Source of the DNA: Crotalaria pallida
Lineage: Eukaryota > Streptophyta > Magnoliopsida > Fabales > Fabaceae
Length of the DNA: 64,000 nt
Assembly (NCBI GenBank): GCA_037953625.1
Contig: CM075655.1
Coordinates: 81,743,501-81,807,500 of the forward strand
Direction: 5' to 3'
The notes beneath the pieces were generated by a model. That model did not search any database, had not been told where the DNA came from, and saw nothing but the letters and a program-made list of their open reading frames with translations. Shown piece after piece: positions 43,853 through 54,021 of this stretch. The position numbers were made by a program, and so were the translations under genes. Position 1 is the stretch's first letter; every line of letters begins with the position of its first letter.

Positions 43853-44524
43853 GTATGGTATCTGTGCAGATATTCCCTCCTGTTGTAATAACAAAAAACA
43901 CATTTTATTTGGTTTAAAATATAAGTAAAAGTAACTAATATTTTTACATTTTGTTTCATTATTAATGCTACTTTCTTAAAATATACCTAGAAAATTTGTT
44001 ATCTCATTTAATTTTGTTTCATTCACAATATCATTTTCTTAAAATAACTCTAATTTTTTATAAATTTAAGAAAATTAAATACAGTCAACTAACCTTCTTC
44101 TTAATAAGCATAAAAGTAGTTAAATTTGTTTATATTGTAAGTTTGGTGTATAGTTAATGATTATTGGATATTCTGATTATGTTTTCTTAGTTGGTTCTAG
44201 TCACTAAAATTTTTAGGGATTGATTAGGCTGTCAATGTATATAAATATTATATCAACCTTTCTTGAAATACACATTAGAGATTATTCACGGATTCAATAG
44301 TATCTATTAGGATTTACTTTTTATCTTATTTTTCATTGAAACTTCGAGACTATTTGCTTATGATGGATTCTATTTGTAGATTTTGTGATAGTATCATCTG
44401 ATATATTCTTTTGATTATTTTTTTTGGTGGTATTGTCTAATTTAACCCAGCAGCTCTTTATTTTTTTGATTTTTCAGTTGATTCAGCCTTTTGTAGTCTT
44501 TAGCATATTCTATCTATTTCACAA
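43853..44524. other. Intron sequence after exon 4
   Basis: AT-rich. A CCCTCCTGTTGTAATAAC start near 43875 looks like one end of a MITE, but no partner end was found. Confidence 0.5.
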
Positions 44525-44529
44525 TACTG

Positions 44530-44847
44530 TGATGGGCCACTAGATAATATTAGGCCCAATAGAATCATCAGAAAACCCGTATGGATGAAAGACTTTGTGA
44601 CCAAGTAACTTAATTCCCTTCTTGTCCTAAGATAGGTTCTAGAATAATCCTTTTAGTAGATTTGTGCCACTTGTACGAACCTCCTTGACTATAAGGAGAT
44701 ATTTTTCCTTTCTTTTTGTCCTTAAATATTGTATGCTTTTACTGTTTTGAGATATAACAAAAAAACCGAGCTTGCTCACCAATTTTTATTGTTGCATTTC
44801 CTTTCCTTATCTGTTAATTTCTCTATTGGTTGGATTTAATCCTACCA
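44530..44847 (+). repeat. 5' LTR
   Basis: 318 bp. Contains the last codons of pol (in the 3' copy) and a possible promoter region near AAATATTGTATGC. Followed by TGGTGCTTTCATTC (44851-44864), the likely primer-binding site, also found in the small element at 55684-55697. Confidence 0.85.
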
Positions 44848-44872
44848 ATTTGGTGCTTTCATTCATCTTACC

Positions 44873-45763
44873 ATGCCTCCTACCAATTCCCAGTTTTCTG
44901 ATGAAGCAATTTCAGCAATCAATCAGCGGGTTTCTGATATGCATCAGGAACTATCACAATGCCAGAACCAACTACAGCACGCCATGACTGAGGGTCACGA
45001 AGCTCTCTCACTCTCCCTTGCTGAAATGATGGAAAAAATCTCTAACCTATCAATCCCAAACCCTCATATTCCACCTCACCCACCCCTTGGTTTTGGCTCT
45101 AATATCCGTACCCCCTCCTCTTCCAGCCAGTTTCCAAAACCCCCTAAACTCTCTCTCCAACTCTTTGATGGTAAAGACCCATTAGATTGGCTATTTCATG
45201 CAGAACAGTATTTCAACCTCTACCAAATACCTGCTGACCAGCGTGTGGAATTGGTGTCATTTGCTTTTCAAGGGGAAGCATTGGGATGGTACAGGTATCT
45301 CTACAACAACCACCTACTTGGCTCTTGGGAGGATTTTACACGCGCATTACAAGCTCGATTTGGGCCTTCCTCCTATGAAAATCCTGAGGCTGAGCTCTTT
45401 AAACTTAAGAAACTCACCACAGTTGCTGATTACCAAGCCAGATTTGAGCGCCTATGTAATCAGGTGGTTGGACTTTCCCCAGAAATTATCCTTAATTGTT
45501 TTTTATCTGGTCTTGCTCCTGAAATTTCTCGTGAATTGGCTGTTTTTAGACCTTACTCTGTTTCACAAGCCATTGGGTTGGCCAAGTTAATTGAAAGTAA
45601 ATTACATGACACTAGACTTCCCACACCACGTCCTAACCGTTTGACCCCAACCCCTCTCACTCACATATCTTCCCAAAATTCTACAAACCCTCCCTTACTA
45701 CCCAAACCCACCACCACCCTCCCCATAAAAAAAATTGTCAGCCAATCAGATGCAAGACCGTAG
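44873..45763 (+). CDS. gypsy gag
   Basis: Starts MPPTNSQFSDEAIS, with a coiled-coil-like N-terminus, then the Retrotrans_gag core (LFDGKDPLDWLFHAEQYF, FAFQGEALGWYRYL, FTRALQARFGPSSYENPE). It leaves the pol frame at an eight-A run (about 45726-45733): one A fewer would join it to the knuckle region that follows. It would form the capsid. Confidence 0.85.
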   Translation: MPPTNSQFSDEAISAINQRVSDMHQELSQCQNQLQHAMTEGHEALSLSLAEMMEKISNLSIPNPHIPPHPPLGFGSNIRTPSSSSQFPKPPKLSLQLFDGKDPLDWLFHAEQYFNLYQIPADQRVELVSFAFQGEALGWYRYLYNNHLLGSWEDFTRALQARFGPSSYENPEAELFKLKKLTTVADYQARFERLCNQVVGLSPEIILNCFLSGLAPEISRELAVFRPYSVSQAIGLAKLIESKLHDTRLPTPRPNRLTPTPLTHISSQNSTNPPLLPKPTTTLPIKKIVSQSDARP

Positions 45764-47516
45764 GGCTAAAGGCTTATGCTATAACTATGATGAAAAATAT
45801 TTTCAAGGACACCGCTGCCACCCCAAACAATTCCTCCTACTATTGGTTGATGACCCACCTGAGGATGATGAGGACCAAAATGCCCAACCTAACTTTACTA
45901 CTGAGACCCATGAGGAACCTGAACCAATTCATTTACAATTATCTGCTCATGCCCTACAGGGTCATCCCTCACCACGCACCCTCAAATTCCAGGGGTCTAT
46001 TTTTGGGCATTCAGTGGTTTTTTTGGTTGATACAGGCAGTTCTCACAATGTCATGTGCCCTAAACTTGCTAAGTTCTTGCAGCTCACTATAACACCTACA
46101 CCCAGTTTTCCAGTCATGGTTGGCAACGGAGACCACATTTTCTGTTCTGGCTTATGTGAAAACACACCTGTGCACATTCCTCCCAATACCTTTCGCATTC
46201 CATTTTACTTACTAGACATTCAAGGCGTTGATATAGTTTTGGGTATTGAGTGGTTGCGCACCCTAGGCCCTATCACATCAGATTTTTCAATTCCCTCTAT
46301 GTGTTTTCAATACCAAGGCAAACCAGTCACACTTTCTGGCCAGCCCCTACCTTTGCCCAACAAGGCCTCCCTCCACCAAATCCAAAGATTACTCCATACA
46401 GACTCTATAGCCCAACTACATACCATTTCCTTCTCTGAACCTAATTTCCATGACCTAGCAACACTACTTTCATTAGACTCTTGCCTCCAATTTCCTACTG
46501 ACCTACACCCAGACATTTTAAAGCTTTTGCAAGAGTTCCATTCAGTTTTTAATAAACCTCATGGCCTTCCTCCCACACGCCCCCATGACCACCACATTAC
46601 CCTACTTCCTAATTCCCAGCAAGTCAATGTTAAACCCTACCGTTACCCTCATTCCCAAAAGGAAGCTATGACTACTATTCTCTCTGATATGTTACAAGAG
46701 GGGATTGTGATTCCTAGCATTAGCCCTTACTCTTCACCAGTTTTATTAGTTCGCAAAAAAGATGGTTCATGGCATTTCTGTGTGGACTACCGCTGCCTAA
46801 ATTCTATCACTGTCAAAGACCGATTTCCTATTCCTACCATGGATGAATTAATTGATGAGTTAGGAAATGCAACAATATTTTCCAAAATTGATTTACGATC
46901 TGGTTATCATCAGATCCGAGTGGTACCCGAGGACACCCACAAAACAGCCTCCAGAACCATTGATGGGCATTATGAGTTCCTAGTAATGCCCTTCGGGCTT
47001 ACTAATGCACCAGCCACCTTTCAGGCAGCAATGAATGATCTATTACGGCCATTCCTCCGTTGGTTCGTTTTAGTATTTTTTGATGACATTCTTGTTTATA
47101 GCTCCACTTTTCAGGATCACATTTCTCACTTGCGGTTAATTTTAAATCTGTTGCTTGTTAATCAGTTTTATGCTAAATTAACCAAATGCGATTTTGGAGT
47201 TACTACTGTCTGTTATCTAGGCCATATCATATCCATCAAAGGAGTGGAACCTGACCAATCCAAAATCCAAGCTATTTTGGACTGGCCAAGCCCCCGTTCT
47301 CTCACGGCTTTGAGGGGATTTTTAAGTCTCACCGGTTTCTATAGACGATTTGTTCGTCACTATGCCACACACGCCGCTCCTCACACCGATCTTTTAAAAC
47401 AAGGGTCCTTTACATGGTCTGATACAGCAGAAGAAGCATTTCAAAAAATGAAACAAATCATGACGTCAACCCCGGCGCTGAAACCTTCCATGTTGAAACC
47501 GATGCTTCTGGTGTAG
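45735..47516 (+). CDS. gypsy knuckle, protease and reverse transcriptase
   Basis: 593 codons. Zinc knuckle near residues 15-28 with one Cys replaced by Tyr (CYNYDEKYFQGHRC), protease FLVDTGSSHNVM (DTG at 99-101), RT with VDYRCLNSITVKDRFPIP and FFDDILVYSS (448-457). After the RT thumb (LRGFLSLTGFYRRFV) the frame is lost near 47480, at the start of RNase H. Confidence 0.9.
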   Translation: MSANQMQDRRAKGLCYNYDEKYFQGHRCHPKQFLLLLVDDPPEDDEDQNAQPNFTTETHEEPEPIHLQLSAHALQGHPSPRTLKFQGSIFGHSVVFLVDTGSSHNVMCPKLAKFLQLTITPTPSFPVMVGNGDHIFCSGLCENTPVHIPPNTFRIPFYLLDIQGVDIVLGIEWLRTLGPITSDFSIPSMCFQYQGKPVTLSGQPLPLPNKASLHQIQRLLHTDSIAQLHTISFSEPNFHDLATLLSLDSCLQFPTDLHPDILKLLQEFHSVFNKPHGLPPTRPHDHHITLLPNSQQVNVKPYRYPHSQKEAMTTILSDMLQEGIVIPSISPYSSPVLLVRKKDGSWHFCVDYRCLNSITVKDRFPIPTMDELIDELGNATIFSKIDLRSGYHQIRVVPEDTHKTASRTIDGHYEFLVMPFGLTNAPATFQAAMNDLLRPFLRWFVLVFFDDILVYSSTFQDHISHLRLILNLLLVNQFYAKLTKCDFGVTTVCYLGHIISIKGVEPDQSKIQAILDWPSPRSLTALRGFLSLTGFYRRFVRHYATHAAPHTDLLKQGSFTWSDTAEEAFQKMKQIMTSTPALKPSMLKPMLLV

Positions 47517-48215
47517 CAATTGGAGCTGTCTTGTCTCAATCCACGCATCCCATTGCCTTCTTCTCCAAAAAGTTGTCTCCTCGTATGCAGGGTGCCTCCA
47601 CCTATGTCCGTGAAATGTTTGCTGTCACAGAAGCAGAAAAAAATGGCGTCAATACTTAATCGGAAGGAAGTTTCGCATATTCACAGACCAACAAAGCCTT
47701 AAACACCTCATGACACAATCATGTCAGACTCCAGAACAACAAAAATGGGCTACCAAACTACAGGGTTATGATTATGAGATTTTTTACCGACCTGGGAAGG
47801 AAAACAAAGCTGCTAATGCCTTATCCCGTTGCCATTCACCTGATGACTCTCTCCTGTTCGCTGTCTCCACACCCATACCCTCACTCCTCTCCAACCTCAA
47901 AAAATTTTACACAACAGAAGAAGGTGAGAACCTCATCAAAGCCAGCCTTACACAATCACCACAGTTTCATATTTCAAATGGTTTCCTTTTCTATAAAGGG
48001 GGAATTTATTTACCTGATAGAGAGGCTTGGCGCCATAGCATCCTGGAGGATTTTCACGCAACCCCTGCTGCTAGCCACTCTGGTTTGAAACCGACCCTTG
48101 CTAGACTTGCTGCTTCTTTCCAATGGCCTGGCATGTACAAAGATGCAAAAAATTTCATTCAGCAGTGCCGGAACTGTCAGCATAATAAGTATCTCCCTAC
48201 AAAAGAAACAGGGCC
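47480..48215 (+). pseudogene. gypsy RNase H and integrase zinc finger, frame-broken
   Basis: One frame reads FHVETDASGVAIGAVLSQ and STYVREMFAVTEA; after an indel in the A run at about 47637-47643 another reads KKWRQYLIGRKFRIFTDQQS, GYDYEIFYRPGKENKAANAL and the H2C2 finger (SHSGLKPTLARL, CRNCQHNK). A further break near 48206-48220 leads to the integrase core. All parts are recognisable and in order. Confidence 0.8.
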
Positions 48216-49648
48216 TCCTCAACCCTTTGCCTTGTCCTCAGCAGCCATGGGAGGATATCTCCATGGACTTCATCACAGGACTACCCCCTTCCCATGGTCA
48301 TACAGTCATTTGGGTGATTATTAACATATTTACAAAGACAGGTCACTTTTTAGGACTTCCTACACATTATACTGCCTACAACATTGCTTGCAGGTTCTCC
48401 ACTGAGATTTTTAAGTTGCATGGCATGCCTAGATCTATTGTTTCTAACAGGGATAGCTTATTTTTAAGTCAATTTTGGATGGAGTTATTCAAACTACAAG
48501 GCACTCAACTGCGATTCAGTTCAGCTTATCACCCAGAATCAGATGGTCAGACAGAGGTGGTTAACAGAAATATAGAAACGTACCTCCGTTGCTTTGCTGG
48601 AGAGCAACCCAGGAGCTGGTTTCGATTCTTGCACCTTGCTGAGTTTTGGTACAACACCTCTCTGCACTCAGCTATCCAGATGACCCCCTTTGAAGCTCTA
48701 TACGGCTGCCGCCCACCTGTCGTCGCCGACTACGTCACCGGTACCGCCAAGGCTACCTCCCTGAACGCGTTCCTTCAACAACAAAAGGAGATTTTGGTTC
48801 GTTTAAAGGCCAACCTTATTCGGGCTCAACAAATAATGAAATATCAAAAGGACAAACAAAGAAAAGACATCACCTTTAACATCAGGGACTGGGTGCTGCT
48901 CCGATTACAACCCCACCGCCAACGTTCTCTCTCACGGCAAACCTTCCACAAGCTCTCCAAACGATTCTATGGTCCCTTCAAGGTACTCGCCCGTGTCCGA
49001 TCTGTCGCATACCGGTTAGATCTTCCCGGGGATAGCCGCATACACCCCGTCTTCCACATCTCCCTTCTCCGCCGTTTTTATGGGAACCCAGAAGACCAGT
49101 TCACCCCTCTTCCCAGATTCAGTGACAATAATAATGGTTATGAATGGGAAGCTATTAGTGAAGAAGATAACCAGAGAACTATGGGAGAAGAAGAGTTTCG
49201 GAGCAAAGATAGAGAGAAGAGAACTGATGAAAATGAGAGTTATCAACTCAGTAACTTTGGTTTTGGTTTCAAAAAGCCAACTGCAGCCAACTCATCTACT
49301 TTGATTCGGTCCAATAAGAAACCGCGTGAGGAGCCACGCATTGACAAAACCCATATCCAACCTCTGAACTCTGAGCCATCTGATGAGTTCTCCACACTAT
49401 TGGATCCTCTGCACACCTCACTTGGCCCACCGTTGGTGCCTTATCAAGAATCTACCCTTATCTCCCAAGCATCCAAAGCTGCTGATTCACCACTTCTAGT
49501 TCCTTCTTCGGTTGGAAGCACTGATGGGCCAAACCTTGAGGACAAGGTTCTCTCTTCAGGGGAAAGCATTGATGGGCCACTAGATAATATTAGGCCCAAT
49601 AGAATCATCAGAAAACCCGTATGGATGAAAGACTTTGTGACCAAGTAA
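48216..49648 (+). CDS. gypsy integrase core and C-terminal tail
   Basis: Integrase core from DISMDFITGLPPSHG. Where relatives have VSDRD at the second catalytic Asp, this copy reads IVSNRDSLF, so the Asp is Asn. The Glu motif ESDGQTEVVNR is kept. It ends HPVFHISLLRRFYG and then a long charged tail (PNLEDKVLSSGE) that runs into the 3' LTR and stops at 49646-49648. No chromodomain was seen. Confidence 0.85.
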
Positions 49649-49887
49649 CTTAATTCCCTTCTTGTCCTAAGATAGGTTCTAGAATAATCCTTTTAGTAGA
49701 TTTGTGCCACTTGTACGAACCTCCTTGACTATAAGGAGATATTTTGCCTTTCTTTTTGTCCTTAAATATTGTATGCTTTTACTGTTTTGAGATATAACAA
49801 AAAAACCGAGCTTGCTCACCAATTTTTATTGTTGCATTTCCTTTCCTTATCTGTTAATTTCTCTATTGGTTGGATTTAATCCTACCA
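49570..49887 (+). repeat. 3' LTR
   Basis: Matches 44530-44847 except for TTTTGCC in place of TTTTTCC near 49744. It carries the last 26 codons of pol. Confidence 0.85.
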
Positions 49888-49892
49888 TACTG

Positions 49893-50455
49893 CTAGTGAA
49901 AGAAAAGTATATACTTCTGACTTATAATTAATTGAAGTTTACTATGGTACAGTCTTTTATTTCTTGTAATATGCTGAAGAATGAGCATTTTCTTGTGGGA
50001 AAAAGTATGGATAGAATCTGTTGAAATTGTAGGGTTTAGGTATAAAAGGAGAAAGAATGAGAATACAGGCTCTGAACAATATAAGATTGATATTATTTGA
50101 TGTGATGAGGTATGATGCATAAGACATAAACCTAACCCTTATTTATACTAATACTAAACTCCTAATTAGATAAGGAAGCAATCAAGCAAATCATAAAAGA
50201 TAAAATAAGGTAATCTCAATCCTAAGGAATGTTCAAAGATACTCTAAACTTAATGTAAGATATAATCATGACAATTTGAGATATCCTTTCAATATTCCAA
50301 TATCCTCTATATAATCTCTATGATATAATTTAAGATATTGTGAGATATTATCATATATTCTAACATAATCTTATAAAACCCCATAATTAAACGAAATAAT
50401 CTTATAGATAATCTCTAGCTTAAATCATCTCTAGCATAAATTGCGAGATTAGTGG
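49893..50455. other. Probable LTR-like remnant
   Basis: AT-rich, with repeated GATATAATCTC/AGATATT motifs and TATA-like TTATTTATACT near 50143. Adjoins a gag fragment, so it may be a decayed gypsy LTR, but borders could not be set. Confidence 0.35.
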
Positions 50456-50458
50456 AAA

Positions 50459-50653
50459 TTAAAATTCCAACCAAGTCGCACCTAGATTTCTGGAATTCCA
50501 CCATTGCCACCATATGAGAGCCTGACCCTTCATAGCCATAACAGCCTCCGTCAATCGTTGCTTCTCAGGTATTCCCTTGGCATCGAAGAATTGTTCAATG
50601 TTGAGAACCCACCAACAAGCAACGTCTCCATCACCAAACACAGGAAACTTCAT
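50459..50653 (-). pseudogene. gypsy gag fragment
   Basis: 64 codons: MKFPVFGDGDVACWW, NIEQFFDAKGIPEKQR, AVMAMKGQALIWWQWW. This is the core of a Retrotrans_gag domain; both sides are lost. Confidence 0.7.
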
Positions 50654-50659
50654 CTTAGC

Positions 50660-51088
50660 TTATGGTTTCCCATGATTCGGCCTCTCTTAAGTCTTAACAA
50701 TCCAACAGGTCGTAACGATTGATAAAACTTCAAATAGAAAATTGTGATATTATTAAGGTTACACATAGGAATTACACACAAAAGTAGAGCAAATGTTGTC
50801 CCAAATACACACAACACAACAATGACTTGTTATACCAGAGTCTATGTCTCCTATAGTGAATGAGCTCTGTCCTTAAACACTAAACGATTGTCTATTCTGC
50901 CACAAAGCATTAGATACGACAATACATGGAAACTCCCACATAATTGCTCCTAAAATGTATAACTACTCCTGCATATTAGCTATTAACATATATGTCCTTA
51001 ATGAACGACATCGACTGCTATAGGCTTAGAATTTGGTATCCTTTCGGCCCCTCCTTCCAGAAGAGAAGCCTTGTCCTCAAGGTTGAAA
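50660..51088 (-). mobile_element. gypsy remnant: LTR-like DNA and pol C-terminus
   Basis: At 51020-51088 the minus strand reads FNLEDKASLLEGGAERIP, the usual C-terminal tail of gypsy pol near the polypurine tract. The tail continues at 52589-52640 beyond the inserted solo LTR. 50700-51015 is LTR-like but unbounded. Confidence 0.5.
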
Positions 51089-52583
51089 CTGCTGGAAATA
51101 GGGATAGAATACGCAGCGGAAAATAAAAACGAAATCCCCTATTTCCAGAACAAGATCCATGCGAGAGAGCATGATTCGAGATAGAAAAACGTTTACCTCT
51201 TGATGCGAAGAGGAGAACGGCGCTGGTCAGATCATCCACAAATAATTCACGTCAATCACGAGAGCAGCAAGGTAGCCGCGCCTCTATCGGTATCCACACG
51301 AACAGATTCCCAATTGGAGTCACGTCTCTCTTCTCAGTGCTAGCGAAGAAGAGAGAGATTCAGTGTATCACTCACTCTCTGATATGGACGGTTAGGGTTG
51401 CCGTTTTTGTGTCTCACACGTGCCAAAACCCTAAGGCTAATACTATTATTTATAATAGTATTAGACTAGCGGGCTGGGCTTGGCAGCACATATCAGAATG
51501 CGTCGCACGGTCATACTGTGCATCGCACGGACGTAAATTTTATAAAAAATACTATTATTGTATTTTTTTATCAAATGTGATATCTCCAATCTATCTGTTC
51601 TTAGTGTGTGACCCTATAGGTTCCTATAACGTTGGCAGTAATGTTAAAATCCCATTTTAAGTTTACAAGCAATGAGCGGTATCTAGCAACACGTCATTGC
51701 TACCCAAGTGACAGGAACGTCTGTGATCTGACATAACCTTAGTGTGACCAATGATCATGTGTAAATTTAATCCCTTTGTCCAAATATCTTAGTTACACTC
51801 ATGGCATGGAACGTGTCACCCATGTATAGTGTAACCTATGGTTTCTTGATCCCTGAGTAGATGCGTCTAAACAAGTCTCGTCAATATCTCATATTGACTG
51901 TCTTGAATATGCCATACATTTCACCGTCTCACTCAATCAAGGGGCTCAGAGATATAATTCCTATTGACAAGGAAGGACAAATCCCATCTACGTCACTCAC
52001 ATCCCTCTACATGATTTGTCATATACCCGACTACAACCGTTATGATCACCTGGTTAAAGATGACGTTTGATTGCGTGAAAGCACATAATTCCTCATGTTG
52101 GGAACCGTAGCGATTTCAGGTCGAAGGACCATGTACACCATTATCACTATGAGAATCGCTTATGACACTCACTTAATAACCCATGTAGCATTCTCATGGC
52201 GGGTCCAGTACACAATTGTCCCAATGTGTACTTACGTGAAGACTTGATATCCCATATCCATGACTGGTGAGATACAGTCATCAGTCTGCCACATACTAGT
52301 CTCGATGTATTATAGTTGTCCTTATTAACTATAATACTCGACTAGGGAATCTTTAAGGATAATTATCAATCAATAAAATCTCACTATCAAGTCATGTACT
52401 TGATATTCTTATGACATTGAACTTATAATCCTAAGGACTTTATTACATCTATTTTAATTAAACAATTAAAGCATAAATATAATAAATGAAATGCCTCATT
52501 ATTATTAATAGTAATAATCCATAAACATGAAATAAGTACAAGTAAAAGAGAAAATACGATTGCCACTAGGGCACTCTCCAACA
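51089..52583 (-). mobile_element. Solo LTR, 1.5 kb
   Basis: On the minus strand TGTTGGAGAGTGCCC...TATTTCCAGCA, with target duplications GAAAC at 51084-51088 and 52584-52588. It is inserted in the pol tail of the gypsy remnant. A minus-strand TATA (TATAAATA, about 51448-51455) has two GTGCGA-type sites upstream. LTRs with this start and end are common in plant copia elements, but the lineage is not proven here. Confidence 0.85.
51500..51530 (-). promoter_or_regulatory. Two near-palindromic CpG sites, 20 bp apart
   Basis: TGCGTCGCACGG at 51499-51510 and TGCATCGCACGG at 51519-51530 are 20 bp apart and lie about 45 bp upstream of the minus-strand TATA box. The TGCG(T)CGCA core is an odd palindrome in the first and has one mismatch in the second. 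Confidence 0.5.
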
Positions 52584-52640
52584 GAAACTTGGAAGTTGAT
52601 TGCAGAGAACCAACTAATCTACCCAAGAACAACCTTCTTT

Positions 52641-53305
52641 AGTTTGCCTCTACACTTGCACATGATTAACCTTTGTAGAATAGTCACTGCAACCGTAACA
52701 ATTCTTTGTTAGCCATCAAAATTCCTGTGTGCAATCTTAATAATATCAATTTTCTATTTGAAGTTCTATCAATTGGAAGATTTCTATCTTAAACTTCCAT
52801 ATAGGAGGAGGTTCCGATCAGAAATGGAATGGTAGGCATGTTATTAGAACAACAATATAGATTCTGGGGGAAGATCTGAAAGAACTTTCCTTATCTTGAG
52901 CAATGTTGACAATCAAACATTCAACCTATTGATATATTTTCTTAGTATTTTTATGGAGGCTAAGTCACTGTTAAATTGGTGGTGTGTGATGAACTGATGA
53001 TAAATATGGGACTAATATGAACTTCTAACGTTCAAGAAACCATGGACTTGAACTTTTTGTTCCTATTTGTGCTTACTTTGTCTGTGGTGGTGTTTTGTAG
53101 GTTAGTTCTACACTTCTGCTTATTAAAAGAACAAGGAACAACCAAACCAATTTAAGTGCTTGATAAATTTCTCCAAAGTTACATTTAAAAATTGCTTGTG
53201 CAGTGTGCTTTAGAGTATCGCTAGGAGATGATTTCGAATGCCGCATGTGTTGTTTGTGTTTTTACTGAAATAGAAGAAAAATAACTAAAGCTATGTATAA
53301 CTGAA
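52641..53305. other. Intron sequence
   Basis: Nothing recognised beyond the end of the gypsy remnant. Confidence 0.5.
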
Positions 53306-53777
53306 AGGCTTAATTATGTCATAAGTCCCTGAAGTTTGGGTACTGGGTACTTTTGTCAGATACTCTTATTCTTATTTTTTCAATGTCTCACTCCCCGAAG
53401 TTACTTCTGGGTTTGTCATATATCCCTACTATCAATTCTGGCCAATTTTGCTGACATGTAACATCGGAATCCTGGTTAGACGCAGAAGGTTGGTCATATG
53501 ATGCCGCGTGATGTCACATGGGCGAAGACGACCTCTCTCTTAAATCTTTTTTTTTTCTTTTTTTATTTAACTAAAAATATAAAAATATTAAGTTTTTTAG
53601 TTTTTTAATTTAAAGAAGAAAAAAAAAGATCTTCGCCCACGGAGCACCACGAATTGGCAATAGGGGTATATGACAAACCCAGAAGAAACATCGGGGAATC
53701 AGACATTGAAAAAATAAGAATAAGGGTATCTGGCAAAAAAACCCCAAACTTCAAGGACTTGTGACATAATTAAGCCT
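53306..53777. mobile_element. Foldback MITE
   Basis: Arms of more than 100 bp: AGGCTTAATTATGTCATAAG...CTGAAGTTTGGG on the left and CCCCAAACTTCAAGG...ACATAATTAAGCCT on the right. The TTTGTCATATATCCCTA / TAGGGGTATATGACAAA parts also pair. Related in style, not in sequence, to 8635-9136. Confidence 0.7.
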
Positions 53778-53876
53778 AACTTAAATCATCAAGTTGTAAG
53801 GCTGTTTTTGAAAAGACTAATCTGCTCATTGATTGTGTGGTTTCTTATGGTTATCTACTGAACATATGTACTCCAG

Positions 53877-53933
53877 AAGGGAACTGCCAAGGAAACAGCC
53901 AATAATGAACCTGATGAGCCACGACATATCCAG
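53877..53933 (+). pseudogene. BAH gene exon 5 (end of TFIIS-central-like domain)
   Basis: 57 nt between ATGTACTCCAG and GTCATT, reading KGTAKETANNEPDEPRHIQ. It follows in phase from the end of exon 4 (NELK). The EPDEP..IQ end matches the family before the zinc ribbon. No stop inside. Confidence 0.75.
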
Positions 53934-54021
53934 GTCATTTTTATTCCCCATCACAATTTTATGTTACTTGTCAAATTGTGTGAAGATATTGGCTGATTCT
54001 CAGCTTTTCGACCTGGAGAAC

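Larger units (their letters stand above)
44530..49887 (+). mobile_element. Ty3/gypsy element with near-identical LTRs
   Basis: LTRs of 318 bp at 44530-44847 and 49570-49887 (TGATGGGCC...CCTACCA) differ by one base by eye; target duplications TACTG at 44525-44529 and 49888-49892. Gag, protease, RT, RNase H and integrase are all present but separated by about four frame breaks, two or more at A runs. The pol reading frame continues into the 3' LTR and stops at 49648. No chromodomain was recognised after the integrase. Confidence 0.9.

Noticed and set aside
43870..44165. Possible MITE starting CCCTCCTGTTGTAATAAC
   Set aside because: No inverted partner end or TA duplication could be found.
44530..49887. 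Endogenous pararetrovirus or virus-like element
   Set aside because: LTRs, target duplications and the gag-PR-RT-RH-IN order show a gypsy retrotransposon; no movement or coat protein.
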